From Faunimonas pinastri (GTDB lineage Bacteria; Pseudomonadota; Alphaproteobacteria; Rhizobiales; Afifellaceae), in the NCBI RefSeq assembly GCF_900110915.1, contig NZ_FOFG01000002.1, positions 1 to 64,000 on the forward strand: DNA of 64,000 bases, in the 5' to 3' direction. The position numbers and the translations under genes were made by a program. Below, piece by piece: positions 15,808 to 25,379 of this stretch (positions are counted from its first letter, which is position 1; the number at the start of each line of letters is the position of its first letter). The notes beneath the pieces were generated by a model. That model saw only the letters and a program-made list of their open reading frames with translations, had not been told where the DNA came from and made no database searches.

Positions 15808-17865
15808 ATGAAGGAAGGCGGCGCCCGGATCGGGATCGACGTCGGCGGCACGTTCACCGATTTCGTGCTTTCCCATCCCAGCGATGGAAGTCTCACCTAT
15901 TACAAGGAGCCGTCCACGCCGGACGAGCCCTCGCGCGCGCTGATCGAGGGGTTGCGTTCGCTGCTTCGGATCGCCGGCCTCACGCCGGCCGATGTGTCCG
16001 TCCTGATGCACGGCACGACGATCGGCCTGAATGCGATCATCCAGCGTCGCGGCGCTACCATCGCGCTGGTGGTCAGCGAAGGCTATCGCGATATCCTGGA
16101 GATCGCGCGAAGCCGCATGCCGTCCTCCTTCGATTTCCATGCCGCCAAGGAAGAGCCGCTGGTGCCGCGCTTCCGCGTCGTGGAGATCGCCGCCCGGCTT
16201 TCCGCCTCCGGCGAGGTCACGTCGAGGCCGGACGATGCCGAGATCGACCGCGTTGCGGGCGAACTGAAGGCGCTCGGCGTCGATGCCGCCGCCATGGTGC
16301 TGATCAACGGCTACACGTCGCCGGAAGTGGAAACCGAACTCGCCGCGCGGCTTTCCGAGCGCGCGGGCGGGCTTTCGATCACCTCCGCCGCCGCGATCTG
16401 GCCGGAGATCCGCGAATACGAGCGCACGCTGGTCGCCTGCCTCAACGCCTATATCCAGCCGCTGATGCAGCGCTATTTCAACGGTCTGGCCGAAGGACTG
16501 GCCAAGGACGGCGTCACCGCGCCGATCCTCGTCACCGCTTCCAACGGCGGCTCGCTGAGCCTCGCCTCGGCGGCGGCCCGGCCGGTGGAAACCATCCTCT
16601 CCGGCCCTGCTTCCGGCGTCATGGCCGCCGCGCGGCTGGCCGAAGCGGCCGATGTCAGCGCCATCATCACCTTCGACATGGGCGGCACCTCATCCGACAT
16701 CGCGGTCGCCAGCGGCGGCACGGCGGAACTGGCCACACGCACAGATATCGGCGGCCTGCCGCTGGTGTTGCCCGTGGTGGACGTTTCCGCCATCGGCGCC
16801 GGTGGCGGCTCGATCGTCTGGGTTGATGCCCACGGCGTGATGAAGGTCGGACCGCAGAGCGCCGGCGCAATGCCGGGCCCGGTTTCCTACGGCCGTGGCG
16901 GCACGGAGCCGGCGGTCACCGACTGCTACCTGGCGCTCGGCTATATCGATCCGAACGGTTTCCTCGGCGGCCGCATGCGGCTCGACATCGAGGCGGCCAC
17001 GGCCGCTCTGTGCGGCATCGGCGGGCGCATCGGCATGAGCGGCGAGAACGCCGCGCAGAAGGCGGCCGAAGGGGCCCTGGCCGTGACCACCGCCGGGATG
17101 GCGACGGAACTCTACAAGACGCTGGCCTCGCGCGGGCTGGATCCCGCCACCTTCGCGCTGGTTCCCTTCGGAGGCGCCGGGCCGACGCACGCGAACCTGC
17201 TGGCGGAAGAAACCGGCATCGGGCATGTCGTGATCCCGCCAGCGGCCGGCACCTTCTGCGCGATGGGCGCCGCCGCCGCGGACCTTCGCCGCGATTTCGT
17301 CCGCAGCCTTCGCCGCCCGCTGGACGAAGACACCGCCGCCTTGCTCTGGCGGACTTTCGACATGCTGGGCGAAGAGGGCGCGGACTGGCTCGACCGCGAA
17401 GGCGAGCAGACGCTGGAGCGCCGCTTCGAGCGTGGCGTCGACATGCGCTATGCCGGTCAGGCCTACGAGTTGCGTGTCTCGCTGGCGGAGGATCTCAAGG
17501 ACCCGAAAGCCATCGCCGAGGCTTTTCACCGCGAGCACGAGCGGCTTTACGGCTTCCGCGACACCGGTGCGGAGATCGAACTGGGCACCGCCCGCCTCGC
17601 GGTGATCGGCGCCACCGCCAATCTCGCTCAGGCGGAAATCGCCGCGGGCACCGGCAACCCGGAACGCAAGGGCGCACGGCCACTCTTCCGCAAGGGCGCG
17701 TGGCTCGATGCCGGCGTCTACTCCCGGTCCGCGCTCGGCGCGGGCGACCGCATCATCGGACCGGCGATCATCGAACAGGACGATACGACGACGGTGGTTT
17801 TGCCCGGCTGGTCCGCCCGCGCGGACAGGGCCGGCAACCTCCATCTTGAGAGGCAGGCGCAATGA
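15808..17865 (+). CDS. hyuA: Hydantoinase/oxoprolinase subunit A
   Basis: This 685-residue protein is the ATP-binding subunit of the HyuA/5-oxoprolinase/acetone carboxylase beta group. The actin-like phosphate motifs are visible as GIDVGGTFTDFVL at the N-terminus and ITFDMGGTSSDIAV in the middle, and the C-terminal half carries the family segment VPFGGAGPTHANLLAEE. With HyuB it would hydrolyse a cyclic amide (hydantoin, 5-oxoproline or relative) at the cost of ATP. The ATG at 15808 follows AAGGA; a TTG three codons upstream is less likely. The gene overlaps hyuB by 4 nt. Confidence 0.92.
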   Translation: MKEGGARIGIDVGGTFTDFVLSHPSDGSLTYYKEPSTPDEPSRALIEGLRSLLRIAGLTPADVSVLMHGTTIGLNAIIQRRGATIALVVSEGYRDILEIARSRMPSSFDFHAAKEEPLVPRFRVVEIAARLSASGEVTSRPDDAEIDRVAGELKALGVDAAAMVLINGYTSPEVETELAARLSERAGGLSITSAAAIWPEIREYERTLVACLNAYIQPLMQRYFNGLAEGLAKDGVTAPILVTASNGGSLSLASAAARPVETILSGPASGVMAAARLAEAADVSAIITFDMGGTSSDIAVASGGTAELATRTDIGGLPLVLPVVDVSAIGAGGGSIVWVDAHGVMKVGPQSAGAMPGPVSYGRGGTEPAVTDCYLALGYIDPNGFLGGRMRLDIEAATAALCGIGGRIGMSGENAAQKAAEGALAVTTAGMATELYKTLASRGLDPATFALVPFGGAGPTHANLLAEETGIGHVVIPPAAGTFCAMGAAAADLRRDFVRSLRRPLDEDTAALLWRTFDMLGEEGADWLDREGEQTLERRFERGVDMRYAGQAYELRVSLAEDLKDPKAIAEAFHREHERLYGFRDTGAEIELGTARLAVIGATANLAQAEIAAGTGNPERKGARPLFRKGAWLDAGVYSRSALGAGDRIIGPAIIEQDDTTTVVLPGWSARADRAGNLHLERQAQ

Positions 17866-19841
17866 AGCTCGATTCCGTCACGCTCGCGATCCTGGGCAAC
17901 AAGCTTGCCGCGGTCAGCGAGGAAATGTGCCTGACGCTTCAGCGCACGGGACGCACGCTCTACGTCAAGGAAACCGCCGATTTCGCCTGCGCTCTGGCAG
18001 GGCTGGACGGCCGGTTCTTCGCCTATCCGCGCTCCATCGGCGTCTCTGGTTTCGTCGGGCTGGAATGCGCGCCGGCCATTGCCGCCGTCGGGCCGCTGGA
18101 GCCGGGCGACGTGATCCTCACCAACGACCCCTACCGGTCGGAAGGTCTGGCGACCCACCTGCCCGACCTTCACATGATCGAGCCCTATTTCCACGACGGG
18201 CGGATTGTCGCCTATGGCTGGTGCTTCGTGCACTGCTCCGATGTCGGCGGTCGCGTGCCCTCCAGCATCTCGCCCACCAACACCGAGATCTTCCAGGAAG
18301 GCCTGCGCATTCCGCCGGTCAAGCTGATGAAGCGCGGCGAGATGAACCCGGACGTGAAGCTGTTCCTGGACGCGAACAGCCGCACGCCGGATGCCAATAT
18401 GGGCGACATCCGCGCCATGCTGGCGGCATTGACCGCCGGCCGGCGACGGCTGGAACAGACGATCGGGCAGCACGGCGCCGAGACGGTGTCGCAGGCGGCC
18501 GAGGATCTCGTGTCATATGCCGCCGAGAAGGCGCGGGCCGTGATCGACCGCGTGCCGGCAGGAACTTACGCCTTCTCCGACTATCTCGACGACGATGCTG
18601 TGACGAAGCTGCCGGTGCGCCTGTCGCTCGCCGCGACGTTCGGCAACGGCGAGGTGCATCTGGATTTCACCGGCACGGACCCGCAGGTCGCGACCGCGAT
18701 GAACATTCCGTCGCGCGGCAGGCCCCATGCCTGGCTGACGCTGCGCGTGCTGGCGCTGGTCAGCACGCTCGATCCGACGGCGCCGCTGAATGTCGGGCTG
18801 CTCGGCCCCGTCCGCATCACCGCGCCCGAGGGGTCGCTGGTAAACCCGCAGGAACCGGCTGCCACCGGCGTGCGCCATGCCGCCGCGATTCGCGTCAACG
18901 ACGTGCTTAACGGCGCCTTCGGCAAGGCCCTGCCCCATGTCATGCCCGCCGCTTCCTCCGGCTCGGTCATCCCCGTCGTCATGGCGGAACCGGACGGCCA
19001 GGGCGGCAAGCGGGTGCAGGTGATCGAGCCGATGATCGGCGGCACGGGCGCGCGCTCCGGCAGCGATGGCGTCGATGGGCGCGACAGCGGTATCTCCAAT
19101 CTTTCCAACAATCCGGTGGAGACCGTCGAGGCCGAAATGGCCGTCGAGATCCTGCGCTACGGGCTGCGGCCGGATTCCGGCGGGGTCGGCCAATGGCGCG
19201 GCGGCTGCGGCATGGAACTGACCTTTCGCGTGCTGGCCGGCGGCACCAACGTGCTTGGCCGCGGCATGGAGCGTCTGCTCTTCCGGCCCTGGGGATCCAA
19301 TGGCGGCGGCCCCGGCATGCCGGCCCAGTTGATCGTCAACAAGGGCCGCGCCGATGAGCGGCATCTCGGCAAGATCGACATTCTCGAGGTGAATGCCGGC
19401 GACACTGTAACCTTCCTGACGCCGGGCGCCGGCGGCTGGGGTCCGGCTTCGCTTCGCGATCCGCAGGCCGTCGCCGGCGACGTGCGGAACGGCTTCGTGA
19501 CGGCCGAGGGCGCGCGCGCCGGCTACGGCGTGGTCATCGCCCATGGCGAAGTGGACGAGGCAGCGACCGCGGGGCTGCGGAAGACCTTCGCGGTCAGCAA
19601 TAATCCGAACGACCAGGGGCCGGAGCGCGAGCGCTGGAACTCGGTCTTCGATGGCGACGTCATGGACCAGCTTAACCAGAAGCTCGTCGCGCTTCCCGCC
19701 GCCTCCCGTCAGCGTCGCCGGCGCGATATCCTGGAGCGGGTATTGGCCGGTCTGCCCCAGAACTTCCCGAGGGTCGACGCGGACCATGGCGCGATCCAGA
19801 TTGCACGCCAGCAGCTTGAAGCCGCGCTCAGCGACCTTTGA
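17862..19841 (+). CDS. hyuB: Hydantoinase/oxoprolinase subunit B
   Basis: This 659-residue protein is the catalytic partner in ATP-dependent cyclic amide hydrolysis. Family segments include the N-terminal LAAVSEEMCLTLQRT, the central DVILTNDPYRSEGLATHLPD with its conserved aspartates, the IGGTGARSGSDGVDGRDSG block, and the C-terminal TVTFLTPGAGGWG. Length is slightly above the usual 520-600 residues because of an extra C-terminal tail of about 120 residues that contains a helical part. It is translationally coupled to hyuA. Confidence 0.92.
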   Translation: MKLDSVTLAILGNKLAAVSEEMCLTLQRTGRTLYVKETADFACALAGLDGRFFAYPRSIGVSGFVGLECAPAIAAVGPLEPGDVILTNDPYRSEGLATHLPDLHMIEPYFHDGRIVAYGWCFVHCSDVGGRVPSSISPTNTEIFQEGLRIPPVKLMKRGEMNPDVKLFLDANSRTPDANMGDIRAMLAALTAGRRRLEQTIGQHGAETVSQAAEDLVSYAAEKARAVIDRVPAGTYAFSDYLDDDAVTKLPVRLSLAATFGNGEVHLDFTGTDPQVATAMNIPSRGRPHAWLTLRVLALVSTLDPTAPLNVGLLGPVRITAPEGSLVNPQEPAATGVRHAAAIRVNDVLNGAFGKALPHVMPAASSGSVIPVVMAEPDGQGGKRVQVIEPMIGGTGARSGSDGVDGRDSGISNLSNNPVETVEAEMAVEILRYGLRPDSGGVGQWRGGCGMELTFRVLAGGTNVLGRGMERLLFRPWGSNGGGPGMPAQLIVNKGRADERHLGKIDILEVNAGDTVTFLTPGAGGWGPASLRDPQAVAGDVRNGFVTAEGARAGYGVVIAHGEVDEAATAGLRKTFAVSNNPNDQGPERERWNSVFDGDVMDQLNQKLVALPAASRQRRRRDILERVLAGLPQNFPRVDADHGAIQIARQQLEAALSDL

Positions 19842-19876
19842 GCCATCAACCCAACCGCCTTCCAGGAGACCTGCCG

Positions 19877-20941
19877 ATGACCAACTTGACGAGACGCACC
19901 TTTCTCGGCGCTGGGACGGCGCTCGGCACGAGCTTCGTAACAGGCGGCCTGATCACCGGCGGCCTGTCGCGGACAGCCTACGCGCAGTCGGCCGAAATCA
20001 CCGTCACCGCGTTCGGCGGCGTCTGGGAAAAGGCCGTGCGCGATTGTTTCGTCGCCCCGTTCGAGGCGAAGACGCATGACAAGGCGAATGTCTCGCTGGG
20101 CGATCCGGCGCAGTGGCTGGCGCAGGTGGAGGCCAATCCCGCCAGGCCGCCTCTCGACGTGCTGATCATGACGCCGGACCTCGCCCTTTCCGCCGCGAAG
20201 GCCGGGCTGGTGGACGACTTCACCGTCGACAAGCTGCCGAACCTCGCCAAGATCCCCAAGGAGCTGACAGACTCCGTGATGGGCAAGGGCACGATCTTCG
20301 ATTACGGCGTGGGTGGCATCACCTACAACAAGAAGACCGTTTCCAATCCGCCGAAGTCCTTCGCCGAGTTCGTGGACCGCGTCTCCTCCGGCGAGTTCGT
20401 CGCCTCCGTTCCCTCCATCAGCTATGCCGTGACCCCGATCATGCTGATCTGGGCCATGGCCAAGGCGCTTGGCGGCGGCGTCGACAATGTCGATCCGTTC
20501 TTCAAGGCCATGGCGAAGATGAAGGACAACCTCGTGTTCTGGGGTTCGCCGAACGACTTCTTCAACCAGCTGTCCTCCGGCGAGGCCGATCTCGGCGTCT
20601 ATTTCGACGGCCGCACCTGGAACCACTACGACAGCGGCGCGACGTGGATCGACTTCCTCAATCCCGAGGAAGGCGGCGCGCTGAACGGCGTGGCCGTGCA
20701 GAAGCCGAAGAACGCCAATCCGGCCGCCTGGGCCTACCTCAACGAGATCCTGGACGCCGGAAACCAGGCCAAGTTCGCGGAGATCCTGAACTACGGCGTG
20801 ACCAACACGGACGTGGTCTACAGCGACAAGCTCAAGCCGCGCGTGACGCCGTGGCAGAAGACCTCGTTCCCGCCCTACGAGCAGATCGCCAAGGTGCGCA
20901 ACGAGTGGGTCGATCGCTGGAACCGTGAAATCGGCCGGTAA
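19877..20941 (+). CDS. Polyamine-type ABC transporter substrate-binding protein, Tat-exported
   Basis: This 354-residue periplasmic protein begins with a twin-arginine motif (TRRTFLG, residues 5-11) and a hydrophobic stretch ending at AYAQS, so it is probably exported folded by the Tat system. The mature part (ITVTAFGGVWEKAVRDCFVAP) matches the extracellular solute-binding family 1 of the PotD/PotF kind. The start ATG follows AGGAGA. It lies after hyuB and before the two permease genes, and it should deliver the substrate that HyuAB processes. Confidence 0.9.
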   Translation: MTNLTRRTFLGAGTALGTSFVTGGLITGGLSRTAYAQSAEITVTAFGGVWEKAVRDCFVAPFEAKTHDKANVSLGDPAQWLAQVEANPARPPLDVLIMTPDLALSAAKAGLVDDFTVDKLPNLAKIPKELTDSVMGKGTIFDYGVGGITYNKKTVSNPPKSFAEFVDRVSSGEFVASVPSISYAVTPIMLIWAMAKALGGGVDNVDPFFKAMAKMKDNLVFWGSPNDFFNQLSSGEADLGVYFDGRTWNHYDSGATWIDFLNPEEGGALNGVAVQKPKNANPAAWAYLNEILDAGNQAKFAEILNYGVTNTDVVYSDKLKPRVTPWQKTSFPPYEQIAKVRNEWVDRWNREIGR

Positions 20942-20950
20942 GACAGTCTG

Positions 20951-20977
20951 GCCGCGTCGCCCAAAAGGCGACGCGGC
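20951..20977 (+). other. Strong intercistronic hairpin after the binding-protein gene
   Basis: GCCGCGTCGCC (20951-20961) and GGCGACGCGGC (20967-20977) form a perfect 11-bp stem with loop CAAAA. It starts 9 bp after the stop and is not followed by a T-run. It could protect the upstream message or partly end transcription, giving more binding protein than permease. Confidence 0.6.
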
Positions 20978-21004
20978 TCCCGCAGGAATGGCGACGGAAA
21001 CCCC

Positions 21005-21868
21005 ATGACCGATTTCGTTCTGCCGACGGCCAGACGACGCCCGGGACGATCGATGAAGCGCCCGGCGCTTCTCGTGCTTCCGGCCGCGCTCTTCCTGCTC
21101 GCCTTCTTCGTCATCCCGCTGATCGACAACGGGATGCGAAGCTTTGAGGACGGCGATGGCGGCCTCACGCTCTCGCGCTACGTCCAGCTGATGACGGACC
21201 GCTTTTATCTCCGCGTCATCGGCGAAACGGTGCTGCTTTCCGCAGGCGTTACCGTCATCTCGGCGCTGATCGGTTATCCCGTCGCCTACTTCCTCGTGCG
21301 CAAGGCCGGCAAGTGGTCGGGCTTCGTGATCTTCCTGCTGATCGCACCGCTGATGACCTCGATCATCATGCGCACCTTCGGCTGGCAGGTGCTCTTTGCC
21401 CGCAAGGGGCTGGTGAACAATCTCCTGATCGACCAGCTCGGGCTGATTACCCGGCCGCTCCGCGTGCTCAACACGCCGGAGCTCGTCATCGCGGCGCTGG
21501 TCCATGTCCTCGTGCCCTTCATGGTGCTGTCTATCAGCTCGGTGCTGCAGGGCGTGGATCGCCGGCTGGAGGAATCCGCGCAGATGCTGGGCGCCGGACC
21601 CTTCCGCACCTTCTGGGAAGTGACGTTTCCGCTGACGCTGGACGGCATCGGCACCGGCGCGATCCTCGTCTTCATGATTGCCAACGGCAGCTTCGTGACG
21701 CTGATCCTGCTCGGCGGCGGGCTGCAGACGCTGCCGCTCCTGATCTACCAGCAGTTCAACACGACGCGCGACTTCGGCATGGCGAGCGCCATGAGCACGA
21801 TCCTGCTCGTTATCGCCGTATTCTGCCTGTGGCTCCAGCTGCGCCTCGTGCGCCGGAGGGGAGCATGA
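21005..21868 (+). CDS. Polyamine-type ABC transporter permease (PotB-like)
   Basis: This 287-residue integral membrane protein has about six hydrophobic spans and the EAA loop EESAQMLGAGPFRTFWEVTFPL, which contacts the ATPase. It matches the PotB/PotH group. A start at ATG 21053 would remove 16 basic residues and is possible. The end overlaps the next permease gene by 4 nt. The two permeases, the ATPase at 14640 and the binding protein at 19877 make a complete importer interrupted only by hyuAB. Confidence 0.9.
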   Translation: MTDFVLPTARRRPGRSMKRPALLVLPAALFLLAFFVIPLIDNGMRSFEDGDGGLTLSRYVQLMTDRFYLRVIGETVLLSAGVTVISALIGYPVAYFLVRKAGKWSGFVIFLLIAPLMTSIIMRTFGWQVLFARKGLVNNLLIDQLGLITRPLRVLNTPELVIAALVHVLVPFMVLSISSVLQGVDRRLEESAQMLGAGPFRTFWEVTFPLTLDGIGTGAILVFMIANGSFVTLILLGGGLQTLPLLIYQQFNTTRDFGMASAMSTILLVIAVFCLWLQLRLVRRRGA

Positions 21869-22674
21869 GCATGGTCCGCCGGATCGACTGGAGCTTCTTC
21901 GCCCTCCTCGCTTTCGTGGTCGTCTTCTTCGTCTTCATGCTGGCGCCGATCCTCGTCGTGGTGATCGTGTCGTTCACCTCGGCGGGCTTCATCGCGTTCC
22001 CCGTGCCGGGCTGGTCGACCAAGTGGTTCGCCCACATCTTCCAGTACAAGCCGTTCGTGGACGCGCTGATCGTCAGCATCGAGATCGCCATCGGGGCGAC
22101 GATCCTCGCCGGGCTGCTCGGCGTGCCGGCCTGTCTCTTCCTCGCCCGCTCCCGGTCGCGCTGGGCGGGCGCGGTGATGACCTTCCTGCTGTCGCCGCTG
22201 TCCATGCCGATGATCGTGATCGGCTTCGCCTCGCTGTTCTTTCTGTCGTTTCTCGGGTTCGGCGTATCCTTCGCGGCGCTTCTGATCACCCATACGGTTG
22301 TCTGCCTGCCCTATCTCGTGCGCACCGTGGCGGGCGTCTATGCCGGCCTTCCCCGCTCCTATGAGGAATCCGCTTCCATCCTCGGCGCCGGGCCACTCCG
22401 TGTCTTCTGGCACGTGACGCTGCCGCTGATCCGGCCGGGGATCATGGCGGGCTCGCTCTTCTCCTTCCTGACCTCGTTCGACAATCTGCCGATCAGCTAC
22501 TTCTTCGGCAGCGCCAGCACGAACACGCTGCCGGTGGTCATGCTGAGCTACATGGAGAACCAGTTCGACCCGACGATCGCGGCGCTCAGCACCCTGCAGA
22601 TGGCGCTGGCTGTGGTCGGCCTGATCGTCGTCGACCGCATCTACGGCATCGACAAGATGACCGTCGCCGCATGA
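21865..22674 (+). CDS. Polyamine-type ABC transporter permease (PotC-like)
   Basis: This 269-residue permease has about six hydrophobic spans and the EAA loop EESASILGAGPLRVFWHVTLPLI, matching PotC/PotI. The segment SFDNLPISYFF near residue 200 is diagnostic for this group. The start ATG overlaps the preceding stop, and its own stop overlaps the VOC gene start (ATGA), so transport and enzyme genes are translationally coupled. Confidence 0.9.
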   Translation: MSMVRRIDWSFFALLAFVVVFFVFMLAPILVVVIVSFTSAGFIAFPVPGWSTKWFAHIFQYKPFVDALIVSIEIAIGATILAGLLGVPACLFLARSRSRWAGAVMTFLLSPLSMPMIVIGFASLFFLSFLGFGVSFAALLITHTVVCLPYLVRTVAGVYAGLPRSYEESASILGAGPLRVFWHVTLPLIRPGIMAGSLFSFLTSFDNLPISYFFGSASTNTLPVVMLSYMENQFDPTIAALSTLQMALAVVGLIVVDRIYGIDKMTVAA

Positions 22675-23327
22675 CGATGCGCCTGCCCATCGATCACGTC
22701 GTCGTGCTGGTGCCGGATCTGGCGGCCGCAGGTGCGGCATTCGAGGCGGCGGGCTTTCAAGTGACGCCGGAGGCGCGGCACAGCCCGCAGATGGGAACGG
22801 CCAATCGCTGCGTCATGCTGGCCGGCAGCTACATCGAGATCATGGGCGTCGTCGAGCCGACGGCCGTCAATGCCGGCTGGCGCGAGCTTCTGGCCGCCGG
22901 CATCGGCATTCGTGGCCTCGCCTTCCGCAGCACCGACATCCGGGCAACGGTGGAGCGGCTGCAGGCGAACGGGATCGCGGCGGAAGCGGTCCGCGAATTC
23001 TCGCGCAGCACTCCCGACGGCCAGCTTCGTTTTTCCATCGCCCGCATCGCGCGGGAGGAAACGCCGGGGCTGCAATGCCTCTTCTGCCAACACCATACGC
23101 CACAGCTTCTCTGGCGACCGAACATGCTGGTTCACCCCAACGGCGCGAGTGGTCTTGAGTCGGTCGGGCTGCCGTCGCCGGACGGCCTCCAATGCTTCGG
23201 CCAGGATGGCGAGCCGGGCATCGCCGTCAGCCGGGGCGCGGATCGCCTGGTGATCCGGGGCGAAGCGGAAGCTCACCACGACCTCCGGGCTACCTGCGGG
23301 ATCGAGATCAGGACCGTTCGGCCGTGA
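22671..23327 (+). CDS. VOC/glyoxalase-like protein (Glyoxalase_3 type)
   Basis: This 218-residue protein starts with the strand IDHVVVLVPDLAAAGAAFEA typical of vicinal-oxygen-chelate proteins, followed by a second half with IRGLAFRSTDIRATVERLQ and HHTPQLLW. This is the Glyoxalase_3 layout, often found in catabolic operons without a fixed function. It overlaps both neighbours by 4 nt. Metal ligands are likely H9 and the His pair near 140, which I infer from position only. Confidence 0.75.
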   Translation: MTMRLPIDHVVVLVPDLAAAGAAFEAAGFQVTPEARHSPQMGTANRCVMLAGSYIEIMGVVEPTAVNAGWRELLAAGIGIRGLAFRSTDIRATVERLQANGIAAEAVREFSRSTPDGQLRFSIARIAREETPGLQCLFCQHHTPQLLWRPNMLVHPNGASGLESVGLPSPDGLQCFGQDGEPGIAVSRGADRLVIRGEAEAHHDLRATCGIEIRTVRP

Positions 23328-24613
23328 GATCCTGGCCAACCGATCCGCCGTCGCCGCTCTGGACCGCGCTCTCCCGCGAACGCTTTCGCGGCGAGGCTCT
23401 GCGCGGTGACCTGGAGGCGGACGTCGTCGTCGTGGGTGGCGGGCTCTCCGGGCTCGCCGCCGCGATCGAACTCGCCCGGCGGGGGCATCGGACCGTGCTC
23501 CTCGAAGCCGCCACCATCGGGGCCGGAGCATCCGGCCGTGCGAACGGACAGGTGATCGCCGCCCTCACTCGCCACGGCCCCAATGCGATCCGGGCACTCT
23601 GGCCGGGCGAACGGGGCGAGCGCTTCCTCGCCATGGTCGCGGGCGCGGCGGATGTGCTCTTCGAACTCGTGGATCGCTACGGCATCGACTGCGATGCGCG
23701 GCGAAATGGCTGGCTGCAGCCCGCGCATAGCCCCGGCCGGCTCCGCCGCGTTGCCGGGCTGGCGGAGCAATGGGCCGCGCTCGGAGCGCCGACCGGCGTT
23801 CTTTCCGCCGGGGAAATGAGCCGGCGACTTGGCACGTTCGTCTATGTCGGCGGCTGGGAGCATCGCGGCGGCGGCCACATCAACCCCTTCGCGTTCACGC
23901 AGGGGCTTGCCCGCGCCGCCGGACAGGAGGGCGTTTCCGTTTTCGAGAAGAGCCCGGCGCTGTCGCTCAAGCGAGACCGAGATTGCTGGCTGGTTGCCAC
24001 GCCAGCCGGCAGCGTGCGCGCGCCGCGCGTGGCGCTGGCAACGGCCGCCTATACCGGCGATCTCTGGCCGGAGATCCGGCGCACGATCGTTCCCGTCACC
24101 TCCTATCAGGCGGCAACCGACCCGCTCGGCTCTCTGGCGGAACGTATCCTGCCCGGTGACGAAGCCGCGTCCGATACCCGGATGGATCTGCGATATCTCC
24201 GCAAGGACCGTGAAGGCAGGCTGGTTTCCGGCGGCGCGCTTGCCCTGCAAGTGAGCGCTTCCCACCGCCTGCCCCGTTTGGTCGGGCAGCGTCTCCACGA
24301 AATGTTCCCGGACCTGCCGCCCGATCCGATGCGCAGCTTCTGGGGCGGGCGGATCGCCATGACAGTGGATCGCCTCCCCCGCCTCTTCCGGCGATCCGAC
24401 GGGCTTTCCGCCTGGATCGGCTGCAACGGCCGGGGGCTGGCGCTCGGCTGCGCCATGGGGCCCGTCATGGCCGATGCGGTCGAAGGCGTTGCCGACGACC
24501 GGCTCGCATTGCGACCCACCGATCCGCATGCCGTGCCGATCCACCCCGTCGCGATCAGGACGGCCCGCTTCATCCTGCCCTGGTACCGCTTCAAGGACCG
24601 TCGCGAAGTCTAG
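23324..24613 (+). CDS. FAD-dependent oxidoreductase (PuuB/DAO-like)
   Basis: This 429-residue protein has the dinucleotide motif VVVGGGLSGLAAAIELARR near residues 34-52, then IGAGASGRANGQV, which is typical of the gamma-glutamylputrescine oxidase (PuuB) and glycine oxidase branch. Enzymes of this kind oxidise primary or secondary amines to imines. The start is a GTG that overlaps the previous stop (GTGA); a longer frame to 23192 lies inside the VOC gene. In this operon it could oxidise an amine formed after ring opening by HyuAB, which is inference. Confidence 0.87.
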   Translation: MRSWPTDPPSPLWTALSRERFRGEALRGDLEADVVVVGGGLSGLAAAIELARRGHRTVLLEAATIGAGASGRANGQVIAALTRHGPNAIRALWPGERGERFLAMVAGAADVLFELVDRYGIDCDARRNGWLQPAHSPGRLRRVAGLAEQWAALGAPTGVLSAGEMSRRLGTFVYVGGWEHRGGGHINPFAFTQGLARAAGQEGVSVFEKSPALSLKRDRDCWLVATPAGSVRAPRVALATAAYTGDLWPEIRRTIVPVTSYQAATDPLGSLAERILPGDEAASDTRMDLRYLRKDREGRLVSGGALALQVSASHRLPRLVGQRLHEMFPDLPPDPMRSFWGGRIAMTVDRLPRLFRRSDGLSAWIGCNGRGLALGCAMGPVMADAVEGVADDRLALRPTDPHAVPIHPVAIRTARFILPWYRFKDRREV

Positions 24614-24663
24614 GGCGCATTACCCCCAAAGGAGAGCGCGGGCGAGGCTCGCGCGGAGACGAC

Positions 24664-25341
24664 ATGACGTTTTCACTGAACGCGCTGGACCGCGAAACCG
24701 GGATGTTCGGCATTGCCGTCGCCAGTTCCTCGATCGCCGTCGGCAACCGCTGCCCGTGGGCACGGGCCGGCGCGGGCGCGGTTTCCACCCAGCATCGCAC
24801 CGATATCCGCTGCGGACCGCTCGGCCTCGACCTGCTGGCGCAGGGGTTCACGGCCAGCGAAGTCGTCGCGCTGCTTGTCGCCGGCAGCGACCAGCCGGAC
24901 CTCCGCCAGTTCGCGGCGGTGGATCGCGAGGGCGGCACGGCTTTCTTCAACGGTCCCGGGATCGAGTCCATCAACACCGCGCATCAGGGCGACGCCTGCG
25001 TGTCGGTCGGCAATTTCATGGTCAACGAGACCGTCACCGCCGAGATGATCCGGGGTTACGAGGCCTCGGGGGCCTCGCTTTTCGCCGAGCGCCTGCTGGA
25101 CGGGCTCGACGCGGGCGTGACCGCCGGCGGGGAAACGCAGCCGGCCATGGCGGCGGCGCTGCTGATCGTCGACCGGCATGCGTGGCCCCTCGTTGACCTC
25201 CGCGTCGATTTCGAACTCAATCCCGCCACGAAACTGCGCAAGCTCTGGACAGCCTACGAGCCGCTGGTGGAACGTTTCATCACGCAGGTGCTTCGGCCGG
25301 CCGAGCTGAAACCGTTGATCAACTCCGCCTTGCAGGTCTGA
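24664..25341 (+). CDS. DUF1028 family protein (Ntn-hydrolase-like)
   Basis: This 225-residue protein matches DUF1028: the N-terminal TFSLNALDRETGMFGIAVAS, the GAVSTQHRTDIRCGPLGLDLL segment and the central QFAAVDREGGTAFF are all characteristic. The fold is thought to be related to Ntn-hydrolases, so an amide hydrolase is possible, but no activity is established. It is the ninth gene of the operon, 50 bp after the oxidase, and genes of this family often sit beside HyuAB. Confidence 0.85.
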   Translation: MTFSLNALDRETGMFGIAVASSSIAVGNRCPWARAGAGAVSTQHRTDIRCGPLGLDLLAQGFTASEVVALLVAGSDQPDLRQFAAVDREGGTAFFNGPGIESINTAHQGDACVSVGNFMVNETVTAEMIRGYEASGASLFAERLLDGLDAGVTAGGETQPAMAAALLIVDRHAWPLVDLRVDFELNPATKLRKLWTAYEPLVERFITQVLRPAELKPLINSALQV

Positions 25342-25379
25342 CCGGCGGCTTGCCAGGCCGCCAGACGGGAAACGTGCCC

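Noticed and set aside
13386-15896. A long minus-strand open frame of more than 800 codons across the LacI and ABC ATPase genes.
   Set aside because: Its residues are rich in Arg, His, Ala and Gly without family motifs, and it runs antisense to a clear ABC ATPase. High GC content keeps such frames open.
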